A DNA stretch of 54,557 bases from contig WLIT01000002.1 of NCBI GenBank assembly GCA_009726125.1, positions 1-54,557 of the forward strand, written 5' to 3'. A model generated the notes under the pieces. It was given only the letters and a program-made list of their open reading frames with translations, was not told the DNA's origin and did not search any database. Positions 1-10,897 of this stretch are shown in pieces; positions within the stretch are counted from its first letter, which is position 1; each line of letters begins with the position of its first letter. A program made the position numbers and the translations under genes. The stretch is from Actinomycetota bacterium (lineage in GTDB: Bacteria > Actinomycetota > Actinomycetes > Nanopelagicales > Nanopelagicaceae).

Positions 1-14
1 GATAACTCAATAGA

Positions 15-133
15 GTTTCGGCGGCCATAGCGAGAGGGAAACGCCCGGTCCCATTCCGAACCCGGAAGCTAAGCCTCTCAGCGTCAATGGTACTGCAAGG
101 GGGACCTTGTGGGAGAGTAGATCGCCGCCGGAC
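15..133 (+). rRNA. rrf: 5S ribosomal RNA
   Basis: The conserved 5S core is readable, including ATTCCGAACCCGGAAGCTAA and the later GGGAGAGTAG. The ends pair: cggcgg at 19-24 with ccgccg at 125-130, extended by weaker pairs. The length of about 119 nt is normal. It is the last gene of an rRNA operon whose 23S gene lies before the window; positions 1-14 are the tail of the 23S-5S spacer. A terminator-like hairpin follows within 10 bases. The exact ends are judged from pairing and may be off by one or two bases. Confidence 0.95.
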
Positions 134-141
134 ATCATTAT

Positions 142-189
142 AAAAAGGAACCACTCCTTAATTTCGGTTATTGGATTTGGTTCCTTTTT
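142..189 (+). terminator. Intrinsic terminator after the 5S rRNA
   Basis: A perfect 12-bp inverted repeat (aaaaaggaacca at 142-153, tggttccttttt at 178-189) encloses a 24-nt loop, and the right arm ends in a run of Ts. It sits 9 bases after the 5S rRNA and most likely ends the rRNA transcript. Because the left arm starts with As, it could also act in the opposite direction. The loop is longer than usual for a terminator. Confidence 0.75.
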
Positions 190-372
190 TATTGGAGTGA
201 CTCTCTTTTGATTTGTATTCAATTATATTTCATAATTTGTATTTAATATTTGGTAACAAGCGAAATCTATTCACAACTCATTCGGATGCAGAGAACAACT
301 GGGATTTGGAGCGCCACAATTCGCTCTTCTTAGAAAATCTTTAAGATAAACATTTTATAGATTGGAATTTGC

Positions 373-750
373 ATGGCGAAGATTTTAGAGAAAAAGATAA
401 TTGGCAAGAGTAAGAAGAAAACTGTAGTAAAGCCCGAATTTGATCCGGTAAACGAAGTATTTTTGGTCGGCCGTGTTACTAGCCTAGCTATTGAGAAGAT
501 TTTACCTAGTGGCGACAAGGTCGTCGAGTTCCGGGTTGTGATAGGTAGAGCTAAATCCAGAGGCGCCAAAAAAGAAGTTGACTCCCTAGATATTGCTGCT
601 TGGTCAGCTACCGCCCGAAAAGCTGCTCTAGCAGTGAAAATTGACAGCTGGGTGCAAGTGAGTGGTTCTGTTCGTCGACGTTTTTGGCGGGCCCCAACAG
701 GGTTAGCGAGTCGCTGGCAGGTCGAAGCAAGCGAGGTAGTGCGTCTTTAG
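373..750 (+). CDS. Small single-stranded DNA-binding (OB-fold) protein
   Basis: A 125-residue protein. After about 25 mostly basic residues (KKIIGKSKKKT) comes an SSB-type OB fold: NEVFLVGRVTS starts the first strand at about 27-37, then LPSGDKVVEFRVV, LDIAAW and VQVSGSVRRRFW. It resembles the short SSB-like proteins annotated in many actinobacteria. It is much shorter than the essential SSB and has no acidic C-terminal tip, so a secondary ssDNA- or nucleic-acid-binding role is likely. No good Shine-Dalgarno sequence precedes the ATG. A TATAGAT at 356-362 lies 10 bases upstream, so a leaderless mRNA is possible. The 183-base AT-rich spacer at 190-372 otherwise holds only a weak inverted repeat (AATTAT/ATAATT, 221-237). 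Confidence 0.75.
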   Translation: MAKILEKKIIGKSKKKTVVKPEFDPVNEVFLVGRVTSLAIEKILPSGDKVVEFRVVIGRAKSRGAKKEVDSLDIAAWSATARKAALAVKIDSWVQVSGSVRRRFWRAPTGLASRWQVEASEVVRL

Positions 751-763
751 GTACGGTTAAGCC

Positions 764-1126
764 ATGGCTTCAGACATCAACGCAATTCTAAAAAAATATC
801 TTGCGGCAATGGGCAAGAACGAGGCCGGGATAGCAGAACTGACCAGCAACCTGCGGGGTTGGGCTGTTGAGAATGGTGAAATTGTTAAAGAAAAGATTGA
901 AAAGCAAATAGATGAAGCTGTGATCCGTATGGGTTTTATGAAAGCATCAGATTTAGATTCATTATTGGCTCGGATATCCGATTTAGAAGAGCGCATCCCT
1001 GCTTCGCAAGATGTGGATGTTGAAAAATCAAAAACGAAGTCAAAGCCTAAAGCTAGCGAAGAGAAAAAAGATAAGAAAATTTCAGAGAAGAAAAAATCTC
1101 CGACAACCAAGAAAGGTGATAAGTGA
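764..1126 (+). CDS. Small helical protein with Lys-rich tail
   Basis: A 120-residue protein. Residues 1-80 look helical: MASDINAILKKYLAAM, then a WAVENGEIVKEKIEKQIDEA helix and a heptad-like segment LDSLLARISDLEERI. This layout recalls phasin/UbiK-type accessory proteins that form coiled-coil oligomers, but I cannot name a family with confidence. Residues about 85-120 are a disordered, Lys/Ser-rich tail (KSKTKSKPKASEEKKDKK), suggesting binding to nucleic acid or to acidic surfaces. The stop codon overlaps the start of the next small gene (ATG at 1126), so the two are translationally coupled. Confidence 0.65.
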   Translation: MASDINAILKKYLAAMGKNEAGIAELTSNLRGWAVENGEIVKEKIEKQIDEAVIRMGFMKASDLDSLLARISDLEERIPASQDVDVEKSKTKSKPKASEEKKDKKISEKKKSPTTKKGDK

Positions 1127-1281
1127 TGCTAGAAAATGAATTTCCTCCAAGTTTAAATATTGAAGATATCAAAATTAAAATTTCTGAGATATCTCAAAAA
1201 CCACTTGACCTGCATCCACAGGAGTTTGAAAATGTACATAGCGATTTAAATCGAGTTCTATCGGGAATTGACGGGCTTTAA
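1126..1281 (+). CDS. 51-residue conserved-position small protein
   Basis: An ATG overlapping the previous TGA (GTGATG) opens a 51-codon frame, starting MLENEFPPSLNIEDIKIKIS and ending VLSGIDGL. It stops 8 bases before tlyA. The protein is acidic and probably helical, with no membrane segment or known motif. Its place fits the short conserved protein found directly before tlyA in other actinobacteria (Rv1693 in M. tuberculosis); this is matched by position and size, not alignment. The ATGA coupling, the lack of any other gene in the gap and protein-like codon use support it as real. The function is unknown. Confidence 0.6.
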   Translation: MLENEFPPSLNIEDIKIKISEISQKPLDLHPQEFENVHSDLNRVLSGIDGL

Positions 1282-1289
1282 GGTTAAAT

Positions 1290-2078
1290 ATGAAGACACG
1301 CCTTGATGCAGAATTGGTTCGGAGAGGTCTGGCAAGATCTAGAGATCACGCTGCAGATTTGATTGAGTCAAGGTCGGTTTTGGTGATTGGCATTCCAGCA
1401 TCGAAACCAGCTACTCAAGTTGATGCCGAAACGTCAATAACCATTCAAGGCAATCGAAATGATTTTGTATCTCGAGGTGGCCATAAGCTTTCGGGCGCTC
1501 TAGATACCTTCCCAAAAATCGTTGTTGACGGAAAGCGCGCTCTTGATGCAGGAGCCTCTACAGGTGGATTCACTGATGTACTTTTAAAACGTAACGTTGA
1601 AAGTGTAATTGCGGTTGATGTCGGTTATGGACAATTAGCATGGGAACTTCGCAACGATCCTCGGGTGACTATTTTAGATAGAACTAATGTTCGTCATCTA
1701 ACGATTGAACAAGTTGGCGAACCGGTCGATTTGGTTGTTGCAGATTTATCTTTCATCTCACTAACGCTAGTCCTACCAGCGTTAGTGGCAGTTTCAAGAA
1801 CGAGCGCTGATTACTTAGTCATGGTCAAACCACAATTTGAAGTTGGTCGAGAGAAACTCGGTGCCGGAGGCGTCGTTCGCGATAGTTCTTTACGTAGATC
1901 GGCAGTACTCGAAGTTGCAGATTGCGCTTATGACATGGGATTAGGCTGTAATGGAGTTGTGGCAAGTTCGCTTCCAGGACCTTCGGGAAATGTCGAATAT
2001 TTCCTATGGTTGAAGCGGGGAGTGGGCGAAATGTCAGCCGATATTCTCGACGCAGCAATTTTGCAGGGGCCACAATGA
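1290..2078 (+). CDS. tlyA: TlyA family rRNA 2'-O-methyltransferase
   Basis: 262 residues with an N-terminal S4 RNA-binding domain (RLDAELVRRGLARSRDHA, about 4-60) and an FtsJ-like Rossmann methyltransferase domain. The SAM-binding motif is LDAGASTGGFTDVLL, followed by DLVVADLSFISL and the KPQFEVGR motif. Characterised TlyA proteins 2'-O-methylate cytidines in 16S and 23S rRNA and confer capreomycin sensitivity; a hemolysin role is an older label. The stop overlaps the nadK start as ATGA, part of the conserved actinobacterial order tlyA-nadK-recN. Confidence 0.93.
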   Translation: MKTRLDAELVRRGLARSRDHAADLIESRSVLVIGIPASKPATQVDAETSITIQGNRNDFVSRGGHKLSGALDTFPKIVVDGKRALDAGASTGGFTDVLLKRNVESVIAVDVGYGQLAWELRNDPRVTILDRTNVRHLTIEQVGEPVDLVVADLSFISLTLVLPALVAVSRTSADYLVMVKPQFEVGREKLGAGGVVRDSSLRRSAVLEVADCAYDMGLGCNGVVASSLPGPSGNVEYFLWLKRGVGEMSADILDAAILQGPQ

Positions 2079-2926
2079 AGAGAATTCTTTTAGTCGTTCA
2101 TCCAACAAGACCTGCAGCAGAGAAGTTTGGGAATATCTTGTCGGAGAAATTTTTAGCAGAGAAGTTTGAAGTCTTCTCAAATCAACCTCGGTTAATTTCG
2201 GGCACTAAACCTCTAGCCCAGATTGAGAATCTTGATTTGGTAATTGTTTTGGGCGGAGATGGAACAATCCTGCGAGCTGCTGAAATTGTCCGCGGTTTTG
2301 AGATCCCAATCATTGGAATAAATCTGGGGAATGTTGGCTTCTTGGCAGAAATTGCGCAACCAACCGCCGATGAAATTGTTTCTGCAATCAGAAGCGGTGG
2401 GTTTCACCGTGAACCAAGGCTGGTATTGAAGTATGAAGTTATACGCAATGACAAATCGATTTATCAAGGCTGGGCGCTAAATGAAGTGACGGTTGAGCGA
2501 AGTTCGACACAGATGCTTGAACTTTTCCTACAAATTGATGGTCGCCCACTTTCAAAATGGGGCTGCGATGGCGTAATTTGTGCGACTCCTACCGGCTCTA
2601 CTGCATATGCATTTTCTGCAGGTGGCCCGGTCGTTTGGCCAGAAGTGAGCGCTCTTGTTTTATTGCCACTTGCTGCACATGCGTTATTTTCGAGACCGAT
2701 GGTTGTTTCACCTGACTGCGAAATTGTCATCGATGTTCTCTCAAAAGAAGCTCAAATTTCCGCCGATGGATTGCGTCAGATTGAATTATTCGTAGGTGAT
2801 CGGATTATCCTTACGAAAGATCAGGATGAAATTCAACTCGCCTATATCAACGAAGGTAATTTTACGGATAGATTAGTAGCAAAATTTAAATTACCAATTG
2901 AAGGTTGGCGCGGAGAAAGTTCTTGA
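2075..2926 (+). CDS. nadK: NAD kinase
   Basis: 283 residues from the ATG that overlaps the tlyA stop (ATGA). The frame extends further upstream, but only this start begins with the family-like MKRILLVVHPTRP. It phosphorylates NAD to NADP. Diagnostic motifs are the GGDGTILRAAE loop, the LNEVTVER segment and CDGVICATPTGSTAYAFSAG. The length is standard for bacterial NadK. It is cytoplasmic and probably cotranscribed with tlyA and recN. Confidence 0.95.
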   Translation: MKRILLVVHPTRPAAEKFGNILSEKFLAEKFEVFSNQPRLISGTKPLAQIENLDLVIVLGGDGTILRAAEIVRGFEIPIIGINLGNVGFLAEIAQPTADEIVSAIRSGGFHREPRLVLKYEVIRNDKSIYQGWALNEVTVERSSTQMLELFLQIDGRPLSKWGCDGVICATPTGSTAYAFSAGGPVVWPEVSALVLLPLAAHALFSRPMVVSPDCEIVIDVLSKEAQISADGLRQIELFVGDRIILTKDQDEIQLAYINEGNFTDRLVAKFKLPIEGWRGESS

Positions 2927-2947
2927 TAGCGCGTCTGGTTAATTTGG

Positions 2948-4699
2948 TTGGAGCGTGTGTTGAAATCTAAGGTTCAGAAGAGTTCACTTTCGGAGTTAAC
3001 AATCCGGAGCTTAGGTGTCATTGAATCGGCCGAGATTGAATTTGGTGAGGGTTTAACGGTACTCACAGGAGAGACTGGCGCCGGAAAAACTATGGTTTTG
3101 ACCGCGCTAAATTTAATTCTTGGCGCTAAGTCCGATGCGGATTTCGTTCGCAATGGCGATGAACGTCTGGTTGTGAGCGGGAAGTTTAAATTGAATGATC
3201 TGATGGTCACTAAGGTCGAAGAGGCTGGTGGATTTATTGAAGATGGAGAGGTTATTTTAAATCGCAGTGTTACCAGTCAAGGTAAATCAAAGATTTCTCT
3301 CGGCGGGCTCGTCACAACCGCTTCGCAAGTTTCGGATTTGGCTGAGGACTTAGTCGAGATTCATGCGCAGGCAAGTTCGGCGCGATTGAGCAAATCGAGT
3401 ATCCAGTGTGAACTTCTAGATGCATATGGGGATTACCAAGGAATTCTAAAATCTTACGGAATTACTTACTCAGAATATATTTTATTGCGAAAGCGAGTGG
3501 TAGATCTTAAGGCTCAAATTTCGGTTCGTGATGTAGAGATAGCGAAGTTACAAGGGCTAGTTGGAGATTTCGCTAAAGTTGCACCCAAACAAGGCGAATT
3601 GATTCTTGTCGAAAATGAGATCAATAGATTGGGATCGGTTGAAGATTTAAATACAGGGGTAGTAGCCGGTCTCTCTGCGATTTCTAGTGAAGAGAATTCT
3701 GCTATTTCTGCCTTGAATAGCGCTAAGAAGTTCCTTGAGAATTTACGTGGGAAAGATTCGGAATTGGATGGACTTATTGATAACTTTGTGGAGTTAGTCT
3801 ATGAAATTAATGAAACTAATTCAGAACTGGAAAGATACTTAGCTCGTCTCGAAGCTAATCCTGCAAAATTTGATCAGTTGCAGTTGCGAAAAAGCGAAAT
3901 TCTTACCTTGATAAAGAAGTACGGAAGAGGAAATGAACGCGATTTAGCCCTTGATAATCTCTTCATAGAAGCTGCAGATGCGACCTCTAAACTATTAGAT
4001 CTTGAGGGTGGAGATTCCAGATTGGCAGAGTTGATTTTAGAGAGCGAGAAAGTATTTGGTTCGCTACAAAAGATTGCCAAATCCCTAACGGAAGCTAGAC
4101 GAGTAGCTGCCGTAAAATTATCAAAATCAATCACGTCTGAACTGACCGAATTGGCGATGCCAAATTCGAGATTGACTGTTGAAATAACAACGCGCATGGA
4201 AAATATGCCAGCCAATTATTCGGTGACAGGTCTTGATGAAATAACATTCTTATTCACAAGCCATACTGAAGGAAAATTGCTTCCATTGAATAAAGCGGCA
4301 AGTGGTGGCGAACTCTCGCGAGTGATGTTGGCGATTGAGGTAGTACTTGCTAAAAATTCAACCGTTGGTACATATATTTTCGATGAGGTTGACGCTGGGG
4401 TAGGTGGTAAGGCGGCGGTCGAAGTAGGGAAGCGTTTGGCGTTATTAGCCAAAAATTCGCAAGTGATAGTCATAACTCATCTTGCACAAGTTGCGAGTTG
4501 GGCGGATAGGCACCTAGTTGTAACCAAGAGCGAAAATGGTTCGGTGACCCAGAGCAATGTCATAGAAGTAACTGGAAGTGAGAGACGCAAAGAGATTGCT
4601 AGATTGCTATCTGGACAAGATGAATCAATTTCGGCTCAGGAACACGCGGGAGAATTACTCGAATTGGTTGCAGCAGCACGGACGGAAATGATAGGTTAA
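2948..4699 (+). CDS. recN: DNA repair protein RecN (SMC-like ATPase)
   Basis: 583 residues from the first TTG. RecN is an SMC-type ATPase for double-strand-break repair. The N-terminal Walker A is GETGAGKT (41-48 in this numbering). A long helical middle forms the coiled coils, and the C-terminal half carries the ABC signature SGGELSRVMLA and Walker B YIFDEVDAGVGG. The start is uncertain: TTG 2948, GTG 2957 and TTG 2960 are all in frame. A TTGGAG at 2948-2953 would serve as ribosome site for TTG 2960, which would shorten the protein by four residues. Length is typical of the family. Confidence 0.95.
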   Translation: MERVLKSKVQKSSLSELTIRSLGVIESAEIEFGEGLTVLTGETGAGKTMVLTALNLILGAKSDADFVRNGDERLVVSGKFKLNDLMVTKVEEAGGFIEDGEVILNRSVTSQGKSKISLGGLVTTASQVSDLAEDLVEIHAQASSARLSKSSIQCELLDAYGDYQGILKSYGITYSEYILLRKRVVDLKAQISVRDVEIAKLQGLVGDFAKVAPKQGELILVENEINRLGSVEDLNTGVVAGLSAISSEENSAISALNSAKKFLENLRGKDSELDGLIDNFVELVYEINETNSELERYLARLEANPAKFDQLQLRKSEILTLIKKYGRGNERDLALDNLFIEAADATSKLLDLEGGDSRLAELILESEKVFGSLQKIAKSLTEARRVAAVKLSKSITSELTELAMPNSRLTVEITTRMENMPANYSVTGLDEITFLFTSHTEGKLLPLNKAASGGELSRVMLAIEVVLAKNSTVGTYIFDEVDAGVGGKAAVEVGKRLALLAKNSQVIVITHLAQVASWADRHLVVTKSENGSVTQSNVIEVTGSERRKEIARLLSGQDESISAQEHAGELLELVAAARTEMIG

Positions 4700-7259
<2,560 letters not shown>

Positions 7260-7267
7260 TTGTGTGT

Positions 7268-7660
7268 TTATTTTCCGCGTAAACGTCTTGCGATAATACT
7301 CTGATCGCCTTTTGTTTCTAGATCGGCAATGATGATTGCTAGTGATTCGCGAACAATTCTGCCGCGATCTACTGCCAAACCTAAATCTCCACGCAACGCT
7401 AGCCTTGCTTGTTCAAGATCGTAAAGTTCTTCGGGGGAAAGATAAACCGTTATCTTTTCATCATGACGTTCACGTCCACTTGGCGATTTGTCAAAGGAAT
7501 TAACTCTACGACGTGGTGTAGTTCTAACGGATTTCTTACTCGTGATTGGCGCAGTAGGAACGTCTTCGATCGGTGTTGGGACTTGTGAGGGAACAGCGCT
7601 CAAGGTTGTGGTCTGACGAAACAGTTCATCAGCGCCTGGAAGGGTTACTCTGCGACTCAT
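7268..7660 (-). CDS. ParA-linked small protein, possible ribbon-helix-helix DNA binder
   Basis: 130 residues. The N-terminal 65 residues are low complexity and basic (TTPRRRVNSFDKSPSGRER). The C-terminal half, DEKITVYLSPEELYDLEQAR to IVRESLAIII, has one strand followed by two helices, as in ribbon-helix-helix proteins, a fold also used by ParB-like centromere binders. The ATG overlaps the ParA stop (ATGA), so the two are cotranscribed and translationally coupled. A role as DNA-binding or ParA-interacting partner is inferred from fold pattern and linkage only. It is convergent with xerD, 8 bases away. Confidence 0.65.
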   Translation of the reverse strand: MSRRVTLPGADELFRQTTTLSAVPSQVPTPIEDVPTAPITSKKSVRTTPRRRVNSFDKSPSGRERHDEKITVYLSPEELYDLEQARLALRGDLGLAVDRGRIVRESLAIIIADLETKGDQSIIARRLRGK

Positions 7661-8577
7661 TTTGCTCCTCCTCGATAAATTAATTCCCGGGCTAATCTTC
7701 GATACGAGACCGCTCCAGTAGAACTACTTGCATAGGTTGTTATTGGTTCACCTTTAACAGTTGATTCCGAAAAACGAACTGTTCTAGCAATAATTGTGTC
7801 TAGAAGATCTTCGGGAAATTCTTTATAAATTAGCTCTAGAACTTCACGCGAATGTGCAGTTTTGCGCTCAAACATAGTCGCGAGAATTCCATCGATTTGT
7901 AAGTGGGGATTTGTGTTACTGCGCACCTTATCTATCGTTTCACGCACCAAGCCCAAGCCCAATACTGCGAAATACTCACACTCCATCGGAATAAGTACGC
8001 CGTCGGATGCTGTTAAAGCATTGATTGTTAGCGTTCCAAGTGAGGGCGAACAGTCAATCAAGATATCATCGTACTGATCAATTATTGGTTCTAATAGTTT
8101 CCGCAACTTATGTTCTTTTGCGAGTTCTGAAACGAATGCTGCATCTGCAGCAGCTAAATCTTTATGGCCGCGGATGAAATCTAGACCCGGCACATTAGAT
8201 TTTAAAATAAATTCCGTAATATTTGCGTGCGAATCATTTAGTAGATGCCAAATAGAACCGTATTGTTCTTTAATTTGCAGGGGCTTGATACCCAACCCTG
8301 TAGTCATACTTGCTTGCGAATCAAAATCAATCAATAAAACTCTACGACCCAATTCAGCGAGAGCGGCTCCCAAATTAATGGTTGTTGTTGTTTTACCTAC
8401 GCCACCTTTCTGATTTACAACTGAAATTACTCGGGCAGGTCCAGCGCTAGGAGGCGACTTAACTTGTGGGAATTCCACTAGTTTTTTCCCTAGAACACTA
8501 GAAGTGGCTGAAAATTCTTCATCGCCTTTTGTCGATTTAGTTCCTAAGCGAGAAACCTTCGAATTGCTTTTTGCCAT
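7657..8577 (-). CDS. ParA/Soj-family partition ATPase
   Basis: 306 residues. After about 45 variable residues, the deviant Walker A KGGVGKTT lies at 57-64 (VISVVNQKGGVGKTTTTINL). Next come a switch-like LLIDFDSQASMT and the DDILIDCSPSLGTLTINAL Walker B region. This fits the ParA homologue found at the xerD-scpAB locus of actinobacteria (Rv1708 position), which is separate from the oriC parAB pair. No ParB gene is next to it; the partner is the small gene that overlaps its stop. It is divergent from scpA across 59 bases, so both could share a control region. The specific cargo is unknown. Confidence 0.85.
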   Translation of the reverse strand: MAKSNSKVSRLGTKSTKGDEEFSATSSVLGKKLVEFPQVKSPPSAGPARVISVVNQKGGVGKTTTTINLGAALAELGRRVLLIDFDSQASMTTGLGIKPLQIKEQYGSIWHLLNDSHANITEFILKSNVPGLDFIRGHKDLAAADAAFVSELAKEHKLRKLLEPIIDQYDDILIDCSPSLGTLTINALTASDGVLIPMECEYFAVLGLGLVRETIDKVRSNTNPHLQIDGILATMFERKTAHSREVLELIYKEFPEDLLDTIIARTVRFSESTVKGEPITTYASSSTGAVSYRRLARELIYRGGAK

Positions 8578-8636
8578 TGGCGGACTCTACGGCGGTGCGA
8601 TTGGGTGTGCAAGCGTAAGTGCATTAAGTTTGGGCA

Positions 8637-9506
8637 ATGAATGACGCTCAGATCGAAGTTTCTGAAACGAAAGGGTCTGCCCCGGGCTTCTCCGTATCTC
8701 TCACGAACTTTGAAGGACCGTTCGACCTACTTCTCCAGCTCATTTCTCGGCACAAGATGGATGTAACTGAGGTAGCACTTGGGGTTGTGACTGATGATTT
8801 TATTGCTTATATACGCGCTCTAGAGGGCTCAGAATATGGCTGGGATCTCGATCAGACCACGGAATTCTTGGTTGTCGCAGCGACGTTGCTAGATTTAAAG
8901 GCGGCGAGACTTCTTCCTTCTGGTGAAGTAGAGGATGAGGGTGATTTAGCTCTTCTAGAGGCTCGCGATCTGCTCTTTGCTCGACTCCTCCAGTATCGAG
9001 CCTTTAAAGCTATAGCCACCATTTTCAGCGAGCGTCTTGCACGTGAGGAGAAGAGCTTTGCACGAGTAGTTGCTCTAGAAGCGCATTTTTCAACGCTTTT
9101 GCCTGAGGTTCTAATCGGTGTGGGTCCTGAGCGTTTTGCGGCGATAGCTCAAAGAATTCTCTCGCCAAAAGTTATCCCCACCGTAGGGATCGACCACATT
9201 CACAGACCTTTAGTTAGCGTGGCGGAAGAGGCGTTGCGATTAGTTGATGAGCTTCGGAGGACTGGAAAAAGCACCTTTCGACACTTGATTAGCGATGCGA
9301 GTTCGACAATGGTTGTTGTAGCGCGTTTTCTTGCGCTACTAGAGCTATATCGCGAAGGAGTGGTTCGTTTCGAACAAGTTATTGCGCTGGGAGAGATCGC
9401 TATTACCTGGACAGGAAGCGCTGTAGGTGAAATTGAAGTCAGCGACGAGTTCGATATTCCACAGGTTCAATCTGAAGATGATACAAATGGAGGTCTAGAT
9501 GTCTAA
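8637..9506 (+). CDS. scpA: Segregation and condensation protein A
   Basis: 289 residues, kleisin subunit of the SMC-ScpAB condensin. The N-terminal SMC-contact motif is clear: FSVSLTNFEGPFDLLLQLIS, then HKMDVTEVALG. The C-terminal winged helix holds RFLALLELYREGVVRFEQ. It overlaps scpB by 8 bases, as in most bacteria. Start ATG 8637 lacks a strong Shine-Dalgarno sequence. The divergent parA upstream suggests a chromosome-segregation neighbourhood with xerD. Confidence 0.93.
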   Translation: MNDAQIEVSETKGSAPGFSVSLTNFEGPFDLLLQLISRHKMDVTEVALGVVTDDFIAYIRALEGSEYGWDLDQTTEFLVVAATLLDLKAARLLPSGEVEDEGDLALLEARDLLFARLLQYRAFKAIATIFSERLAREEKSFARVVALEAHFSTLLPEVLIGVGPERFAAIAQRILSPKVIPTVGIDHIHRPLVSVAEEALRLVDELRRTGKSTFRHLISDASSTMVVVARFLALLELYREGVVRFEQVIALGEIAITWTGSAVGEIEVSDEFDIPQVQSEDDTNGGLDV

Positions 9507-10056
9507 TTCTCAGCTTAATAGGTCTATAGAAGCAATACTAATGGTCGTAGATGAGCCAGTTTCCGAGTTGATTTTGGCTCAGATCACGGAAACTCCAACT
9601 GATTTGGTTCTTGAATCACTTATTGGACTCGCGGCAGAGTATGAGAGTTCGGAACGTGGTTTTGAGCTACGTCAGGTTTCTGGGGGATGGCGCTTCTATA
9701 GTCATCCAGATCTTGCGCCGGTAGTTGAGAAATTTGTTCTGGATGGACAACAATCGCGTCTAACTCAGGCTGCGTTAGAAACCCTCGCCGTAATTGCCTA
9801 TCGCCAACCAGTTTCAAGGGCCCGCGTGTCAGCGATCCGTGGTGTAAACGTCGAGGCAGTGATGAAGACTTTGGTAACAAGAGGGCTGGTTGAAGAGGCT
9901 GGAATTGAGCACGAAACCGGGGCAATTCTCTATTCGACCACCTCTTTTTTTCTAGAGAAACTGGGGCTAAACCATGTGGGAGATTTGCCAGCGTTGGCTC
10001 CTTTCCTACCAGATGTAGATGCGTTAGATGAGGTTCTTTCTACTCTTACTGACTGA
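9499..10056 (+). CDS. scpB: Segregation and condensation protein B
   Basis: 185 residues, with the two tandem winged helices of ScpB: first MSNSQLNRSIEAILMVVDEP, second around LTQAALETLAVIAYRQPVSR and VNVEAVMKTLVTRGLVEEAG. It binds the ScpA kleisin middle as a dimer. The ATG lies inside the last codons of scpA, so the two are translationally coupled and made in step. Length is normal. The 109-base gap that follows precedes rluB. Confidence 0.93.
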   Translation: MSNSQLNRSIEAILMVVDEPVSELILAQITETPTDLVLESLIGLAAEYESSERGFELRQVSGGWRFYSHPDLAPVVEKFVLDGQQSRLTQAALETLAVIAYRQPVSRARVSAIRGVNVEAVMKTLVTRGLVEEAGIEHETGAILYSTTSFFLEKLGLNHVGDLPALAPFLPDVDALDEVLSTLTD

Positions 10057-10165
10057 TCTCAGAAACCTCGCAATTGGTGTGTGGTGGCTTTTTGGCGTAA
10101 TCTGCGCACAATCCACTGAATCCACCTATTCCACGCTGTTGAAGCAGTTGAAAAGAGGTCTAAAA

Positions 10166-10897
10166 ATGGGGCTAATTCGTCTCCAAAAAATCTTGGCTGA
10201 TGCGGGAATAGCTAGCAGGCGCGCAAGTGAGCAATTGATCCTTGATGGCAGGGTGAGCGTCGACGGAGTTCAAATATTCGAACTAGGCAGCAAGTTTGAC
10301 CCAGAAATCTCTAATGTTGAGGTTGATGGTGAGGCAATAAAGCAAAATAAGACTAAAACTTACCTAGCGTTTTATAAACCTAGGGGTGTTATTTCCACCA
10401 TGTCGGACCCTGAAGGGCGTCCTAATTTGGGGGATTATTTTAAGACCCGGAATGAACGTCTCTTTCACGTGGGTCGACTAGACCGGGAGAGCGAAGGGCT
10501 GATTCTTCTCACTAACGATGGCGCTCTTACACACCGAGCCACTCACCCCAGCTATGGCATGATCAAAAAGTACCTTTTAGAGATTGAGGGTCCTTTCACT
10601 AAAGAGAATATTGAGCAGTTGCTTGAAGGTGTGATTCTGGAGGATGGAATGGCCAGAGCTCTAGAAGTGAAGGTAATTAGAGAGATGAATCAGAAACACA
10701 GGTGGGTCGAGGTTTCCATCCATGAAGGGCGTTTTCACATTATCCGTCGGATGTTCGAATTCCTAGAGATTGAGGTTCTCAGATTGATCAGAACAGATTT
10801 TGGTCCGATTTCCATGGGGGACACGAAAGAGGGCCGGTGGCGCATGCTGAACACAGTCGAACTCGATTACCTATTTAAGGTTTTAAAGCTAAATTAA
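10166..10897 (+). CDS. rluB: 23S rRNA pseudouridine synthase, RluB/RsuA family
   Basis: 243 residues from ATG 10166, preceded by AAAAGAGG. The frame runs 46 codons further upstream, but those encode an unlike, hydrophobic peptide and would leave no spacer after scpB. The N-terminal S4 domain reads RLQKILADAGIASRRASEQL. The synthase domain has the catalytic Asp in HVGRLDRESEGLILLTNDG and a KKYLLEIEG segment. It isomerises a uridine, probably in 23S rRNA near the peptidyl transferase centre. The scpB-rluB order is conserved in actinobacteria. The RluB rather than RsuA label rests on that context. Confidence 0.9.
   Translation: MGLIRLQKILADAGIASRRASEQLILDGRVSVDGVQIFELGSKFDPEISNVEVDGEAIKQNKTKTYLAFYKPRGVISTMSDPEGRPNLGDYFKTRNERLFHVGRLDRESEGLILLTNDGALTHRATHPSYGMIKKYLLEIEGPFTKENIEQLLEGVILEDGMARALEVKVIREMNQKHRWVEVSIHEGRFHIIRRMFEFLEIEVLRLIRTDFGPISMGDTKEGRWRMLNTVELDYLFKVLKLN

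Noticed and set aside
2006-2074. Longer N-terminus for NAD kinase
   Set aside because: These 23 codons lie within tlyA and have no family resemblance; the ATGA overlap at 2075 gives the expected NadK start.
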